In this document: in pieces, positions 58,313 through 64,000 of the stretch
Layout of the letters: every line of letters begins with the position of its first letter
Numbering within the stretch: position 1 is the stretch's first letter
Assembly (NCBI RefSeq): GCF_018687715.1
Contig: NC_056758.1
Span: forward strand, 28,894,967 to 28,958,966
Source of the DNA: Carya illinoinensis
Lineage: Eukaryota > Streptophyta > Magnoliopsida > Fagales > Juglandaceae
Length of the DNA stretch: 64,000 nucleotides
Reading direction: 5' to 3'
Notes under the pieces: model-generated
What the model was told of the DNA's origin: nothing
Databases searched by the model: none
What the model saw: the letters and a program-made list of their open reading frames with translations, nothing else
Program-made: the position numbers and the translations under genes

Positions 58313-61196
58313 TACTCTAATATATAACATAACTCATTTGAACAATTCACAATTGCAATTTGAAACTAACTGATATTGGGAAAAGAAAATTGCATTGGAA
58401 TTAATTTCAATAGATCAAACTATGAAGCTTTAAAAATAAGAAGTGCAAGGAGGCATGCACGCAAGCATGATGAGTTACAAGATCTTTCGTAACCACTACA
58501 CTAAGATTTTTTATTTTTTATTTTTCCTTTTTCCTTATTAATTAACTTCAGCATCATGATATGATGCATATATGCATGAGGAAATTAATTAACCCGGAAT
58601 AAGCTGAATGTACCAGAAGAGAATATTCAAAATGGATATTTCTTCATGTGCAACTTGGAAATTAAGAAACTAGCTTCCAGCTTCTTCCACCATGATCTGA
58701 TCTTCACGTGCGTACAAGCTAGGCGCCAAAATATATATAAATAAAATATCTATTTCCTTGCCAGATTTCTTGGTTTTAACTTACGTATCATGTACATACA
58801 CAGCTCCCACATTTTGACCAGCGTGCACCATCGACACTCATTTTTCTCGGCCAGAAAAGGACATCAATCTTCAAATTCTTCATATCCTTCAAAGTCAAAT
58901 GTGTCGAGATAGGATTGCGTTTCTCAAATTTCTTGCATGTGATTAGAAAAAACGTGCATGTTTTCGTCTTTGATTTTGGCATTCCTACCTCCGTTCACAT
59001 CAATAGCTGTATTTTAAATGAATATTTATTTAAATGAGATTCAAGTGCCAAATATATAAAATTACTTTAAATATGATTGAAGATAAAAAAGATATAATTA
59101 AATATAATTTCTTAATATTGAGTTATGAGAAAAATAAGTGCTTAAATATGTGTGCGTTTAAATATCAGTACAAAAATAATAAATCACATATTGATTATAT
59201 TGAGATGTGTAGTACTGAAGATTTCTTTATAACATTTCTCAATTTTTATTTTTTTGATATCCTTGAGTATCCGAGCCAGTTTGCGCCCACTTTAACTAAT
59301 TCCACAGGGTCCTGAAATTAACGGCTAGGTAAATTTAATGATATCTGGTATCCCAGCTAGACCTCGTAAAGATCAATCATGTTGAATATCATACATATAT
59401 ATGTGTGAATATAATAAACATGACTATTTTTAGTTATTTTTAATTATTCAAATTACTAATACGGAAACATATATCGATATTGATCATTGGATTCGGACCA
59501 TATAATATCTCTATTGAATGAATATTATTTAAAAGATTTTGAAATTCTCTCTTATTATCGGTTCAAGTTAGCTAGATAGTCAAGTTAATATGAAGAGAAA
59601 AATACATGCATGATCCTATAAGGCTATATACATACGGATTTTCGATTGATATTCATATCGAATGGAATAGTTTCTGTAAATTAGAGTTCTTCTATTTAAC
59701 AGTTTTTACATTATAAATATATTAAAAAAAGATAAAATATAAGAACAAAAATGTAGTGTAGATTTGCTTAATAGAATTTTTTTTTTTAATTAGAATTAAC
59801 TAGGGTTCCAAGTACATGACATGATCTTCATCACATGGCATGTTCAATATATATATATATATATATATATGTATATGTATATATACAGCCCCACGATTTG
59901 ACCAGCTGCATTAATAATAATGCAAATTTTCCGGGCTAGCAAACAAATTCCAACATGCTATGAATGTGTTGTGATATTTAGATGCGGCCAATTTCCTAAA
60001 TGTCCTGACATGTAAAATTGTCCTTTCTTTTGCCTGGTGACAGGGGGACCGTGGGGCGTGGAGGGGGTTGATTTTATATTCCCTATCTCTTTCCCGGAAA
60101 ATGGGATACAAAAGGGAAAATATCCTTCCATCCATATGGGAAGTAGAGCCCTCCATGATATCATATAAATCTAAATATCATTGTTTGGGCCATCACAGTA
60201 ACCATAAATAGGCAGACTGTTTTTAAAAAAAGTTATAATAATTACACAATAATTAAATAAATAAATTAAAAAATATTTTTTCTTTAAGTGATGTTTAAAA
60301 AAAAAATATTTAAGAATATCTTAAAATACTTTAGAATAGTTGTATTCCTAAACAAGTTATAAATTATAGCGTGTCATAAAATCGAAGAATGAAATGTATG
60401 AAAACAAAAGTTCAAAGAATTTTTAGTAACACACTGAAAATACAAGATTGATCATGTCCAAACTTTCTAAGTTATTATGTCAAAAAGCCAAACAAGAAAA
60501 CGAAAGTTTGAGCAAATTCTAACCACTAGTCAGCATTGCACACGTGGATAAGTACTGACGCCTAACCTTATGATTCTATGAAGGTGGCCACTTCTTTGAT
60601 GTTCGGTAGAATACATTGGTCCAAAAGTTAATATAAGTTCAATTCTATTATACTTTTATACGAAATATAAATTTAGTTGTTAAAAATAATTTAAAAAGTA
60701 AATACAGTTTTGAATTAGTTTTCAAATTGATCTGAAATAATTGGAATTGATTTGAATCAACCTAAATTCACAGATTGAAGTGGTTCAATAATAATTTAAA
60801 TAGTTTACTAAAATCGGTTTGGTTTCTAATCAATGCAGTTATAATAAGCTGAATTGGCTTGAATCAAGCCGATTATTTTTAGCCTTAATAGGAAGTATGC
60901 ATAGGCTAGAATCAACCCTTTTCTAGATCAATTGTTATAAGAATCATATTAATTGAATATGGACCATATTGATCGACTTATTTAGCAGGATTAACACGTT
61001 TAGGGGTTATTTGCAACAGTTTTGGAATAAGTTTGAACAAAAACCGACTTAAGTCCAATTTTAGTGAAACTCACATCATTATGTGCATCCCTTGTCTCGT
61101 AATTAAAGATATAAAACATATGACATCCATCCAGCCGTCCAACGGAATTAATTAGACTCAAGTTGGATTCCAATTAGAGGGTAATTAAAGAAGGTC
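58313..61196. other. Intergenic, no gene recognised
   Basis: AT-rich, with an (AT)n run near 59849-59870. Two similar short stretches (CCCACATTTTGACCAGCGTGC near 58806 and CCCCACGATTTGACCAGCTGC near 59889, each followed by a C-rich or G-rich neighbourhood) suggest an old duplication. The minus-strand frame at 58982-58788 (LKDMKNLKIDVLFWPRKM) has no family that I recognise. Confidence 0.45.
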
Positions 61197-61597
61197 CGGT
61201 TTGGATACAAGTAGTGTTTTATCTCATCTCATCTCATCATTATAATTTTTTTAAAATTTTTACACAAAATATAATAAATAACTCAACTTTTTCAAATCTC
61301 AAAATAATAATAATATTAAAAATTAATATTCAAACAATATTTTATTCAACTTTTATCTCAACTTATCTCATCTCAGCTCACTATCAAAACAGCACCTAGT
61401 CCCGTTTGGATAATAAAAATGTTTCATCTCATCTCATCATTACAACTTTTTCAAATTCTCATACAAAATATAATAAACAATTCCAACTTTTCCAAATCTC
61501 AAAATAATAATAATATTAAAAATAATATTTTAACAATATTTTATTCAACTTTTATATAAAACCATCACATCTCATCTTACTATCCAAACCGTACCTA
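61197..61597. mobile_element. Two tandem MITE copies (GTTTGGATA family)
   Basis: Copy A (about 61197-61399) and copy B (about 61407-61595) each begin with GTTTGGATA near the left end, then TCTCATCTCATCATTA. Each contains AATATAATAAA and CTCAAAATAATAATAATATT and ends with CTCATCT...ACTATC(C/A)AAAC. They stand in the same orientation, separated by a few bases. Non-coding. Confidence 0.75.
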
Positions 61598-63040
61598 AAG
61601 AAGTCGAATTTGTGTCAGTAGTGGTTGGTTAAATTATGTTTATAATTACTTCTAATTCAGGCATAAGTAGAGCTCAAGTTTATCATCTAATTACATTTTG
61701 TAATTACAAATAGCTCATTTGTTATTCTAATAACTAATAAGTTTAAATTTATTCACAAAGGTTTTTTTTTTTTTAAAGAGACTTCTAGTTGATGGAATAG
61801 ATCAATTACAGAGTTCGTCTAATAAGACATTACTTGAAATAATCTCATAACCCTCATCGATCATAATAATCTCACTCTCATAACAAATGCTCAACTTAGC
61901 TAACTAATGTGCCACACAACTTCCAGTTCTAGGTACCCACATCACCTTCCAATCTGTCCTCCTATGAAGTATTTCTTTTATGTAATCCACAATTTATTAG
62001 TTAAGTTCATTTATTCACAAGTTACGTATTACTTAAGTTCGACAAAATCAGATCACAAGTTATTCTAAAACCTGATAAGTTTAAATTAAATGTATTACAT
62101 GTTATAACTTTTCTACAATTTTTGACCAAAAATATTGGATTTTTATAATTATATATATATAGTTCATTTTTATAAATAAAATCATGTAATCATATATAGA
62201 TAAAGATTTAAATGAGTGAAAATATTATTCTATAAATAAAATTAATTTCAAGTGACATGAAAGAAGATAATATTCTCACGACAGATAAGTTCTTTGTATT
62301 TTATGTAAACTTAAAACTTTTCTTAATTAAGGTTACGAGAAATATTTGAATCAAAAGATTTTATAGAAGAATTTTATTCATTGATCGGTGTGTAAAATAT
62401 ACTATATACTGTTGATGGAGCAAATTTTAATTTGTAAAAATAATTATAAATTTTAATTTTAAAAATCAAATCGTATCACATCAATAATATGAATAATATA
62501 TCTTAGCTAGCTACTGACTTGTGAGTATGATGATTCAATTATAAAACATTATCATTTGGCTGAAATTAAAGGAAAATACGATGATTCAAATTTGTGGAAC
62601 AACTTTAATGGAAAACGTGGAGTAATTCAAGTCAAATAAAGTAATTGAGAAACAGTGAGGTTGGAAAGAGATTGAGTGATGTGAGATGCAAGAATAGGGG
62701 CAATAGAAGTCAAGCAAGTCCAAATCTGTCCAATGCTGGAAGTTGAAGGAGGATTCGCAGATTATGGAGTTGGAATTCAAAATGGAAAGGCTTTTCTGCA
62801 ACGTTTATTGCATTTATTTTGGGAGCAGACTTTTTTGCCTAGGTTTCTTTGTTTTATAGCGTCAATGGAGTAGCTGAATTGATACGAGTTAGTATTTTAT
62901 TAATTTGAGGATATAAATTAAAATTATTTATAATAATAAAATCTGATCTTTAGGTTTAGACAGACTAAATATTTTAGAGATGCCATAATAACGGGCAGTT
63001 CAAACCGGAGTAGAATATTCTAATCACATAAAAAATAAAA

Positions 63041-63088
<48 letters not shown>

Positions 63089-63640
63089 CTTCTAATGACG
63101 CTTAGAGCTGCTACACTGGACTCCCCGCCTATGAAGAAAAAATAAAAAGGTTTCTTTGTTTTATTAGATGAGGAATCTTTTCACTAGTAGCACGGTAGCA
63201 TGTTTTAGACTTACAGACTAGCACGCGTATTGCATTCAATTTGAGGGCAGACTTGCTTGCCTATTTTCCTCATTAGATTATGATTTATGAATAAAGTTTG
63301 TTTATTATTATTCCAGATTTCTTTAAAGAAATCTCATAATACATGTTTAATCTTTGAGAAAAGCTATATTTTCACATCCACCACGTATGCCACATCGGAT
63401 TCGATTGGCATGTTGTGTATACTAACTCTGTGGCCATGTACACCAAAAATAGTGAAAATAATATGTTCTATGATTTAATCTATTCTGTCTGTATAATACT
63501 AATTCTGGAACATCTTAAATGCTGTCAAATATCTAATGAAACGCGAGGAAGAACCAATCGATATACTGCAAACACTGAAAGCGTAGGAAGTTTTAGGTTC
63601 GCACTACATACCTTAAATCCATAACACATCATTGCTCAAG
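61598..63640. other. Intergenic, no gene recognised
   Basis: AT-rich sequence with small open frames of no recognisable family. Contains a pure A run of 40 (63046-63085). Nothing else supportable. Confidence 0.5.
63046..63085. repeat. Poly(A) run of 40 bases
   Basis: Uninterrupted A40, preceded by A-rich sequence. No retrotransposon body recognised upstream of it, so it is listed as a simple repeat. Confidence 0.9.
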
Positions 63641-63844
63641 ATTGCCACCAACCTACTATACAAAATCTGCACCTTGAGGGGCAAAATTGGTGCATAATCA
63701 CCTTAAATATGAAGGAAAAATATTCTCAGAATTGGCCATTCCAAGTTACTCCATAATATTTTCCCTGCACCAGCTGATTATTAGTGGCTGCATATACAAA
63801 ACATTCCAGTCCTCACCAAAATACTCGTATCATGGTTGCACTTG

Positions 63845-63937
63845 TTAGGTTGCATTTCTGAGCACCTTGTTAAATATTGTATTTTGTACCAACTCTTTAG
63901 CAGACGGCCGCCGCACTGGATCTGGGTCTACCATTGC
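63845..63937 (-). CDS. WEE1: Terminal exon of a WEE1-like protein kinase (partial)
   Basis: The minus strand has a pyrimidine-rich acceptor (CCAATTCTTTCAG) followed by a 93-bp exon. The exon encodes AMVDPDPVRRPSAKEL, then VQNTIFNKVLRNAT and a TAA stop at 63845-63847. The DPDP-RRPSA-EL pattern is the end of the last kinase-domain helix, and its wording matches the C-terminus of plant WEE1, the cell-cycle kinase that phosphorylates CDKs. All other exons lie beyond the right edge of the window. Alternative: another kinase with a similar RPSA motif. The family (kinase C-terminus) is more certain than the name. Confidence 0.65.
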   Translation of the reverse strand, partial: AMVDPDPVRRPSAKELVQNTIFNKVLRNAT

Positions 63938-64000
63938 CTGAAAGAATTGGCAAAAACAACAGAAAATCAACCATGTTGTTGCAAATTCCTTGTAACTACA

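Noticed and set aside
58788..58982. Small cysteine-containing peptide gene on the minus strand
   Set aside because: 64 codons with no recognised family, no signal peptide and no clear promoter.

Overview
This is a plant nuclear window, most likely from a woody eudicot. The evidence is an 8-exon potassium transporter gene with GT-AG introns, an NF-Y subunit B transcription factor, low overall GC, and nested Ty3/gypsy, Ty1/copia, LINE and hAT elements. The species cannot be fixed from the sequence; the mix of MITE and Athila families would fit Fagales (walnut or oak relatives), but that is only a guess.

Host genes lie mainly at the edges. An intronless NF-YB5-like gene is at 2900-3448 (+). A complete HAK5-type high-affinity K+ transporter is at 51926-55408 (-), whose eight exons rebuild a 778-residue frame. 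The last exon of a WEE1-like kinase sits at 63845-63937 (-) and the rest of that gene lies beyond the window. No tRNA, rRNA or CRISPR array was recognised.

From about 5.7 to 51.7 kb the sequence is almost wholly transposons inside transposons. (i) 5763-11772: a Tourist-like MITE split by a Ty3/gypsy chromovirus-type element (6588-11721, target duplication ATTCT) whose reverse transcriptase carries a small internal inversion. (ii) 12623-18880: a copia fragment split by a degenerate LINE (13798-18570), which itself holds a MITE. (iii) 18881-23446: low-coding repeat DNA with a 50-bp tandem array and an array of short palindromes. (iv) 23447-36244: a large imperfect palindrome with arms of about 1.65-1.8 kb, split by a complete Athila-type element (25609-34675, target duplication AGAAT). 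(v) 36545-39528: 524-bp tandem repeats and a Tat-type gag-protease remnant. (vi) 40710-45635: a full-length but dead hAT element (target duplication GCTTTCAT). (vii) 46250-51740: a Tat LTR remnant and two LINE fragments, one carrying a TTA-flanked MITE and one abutting the 3' side of the HAK5 gene.

The distal 55.5-63.8 kb is AT-rich intergenic DNA with small MITEs. One of them (56813-57452, target duplication CATGAAAT) has the same ends as the hAT element 11 kb away. None of the transposon genes looks fully functional. The Athila element comes closest: its gag 3' part, protease and pol share one frame broken by only three nonsense codons, each explainable by one C-to-T change. Coordinates of old repeats without clear termini are approximate.
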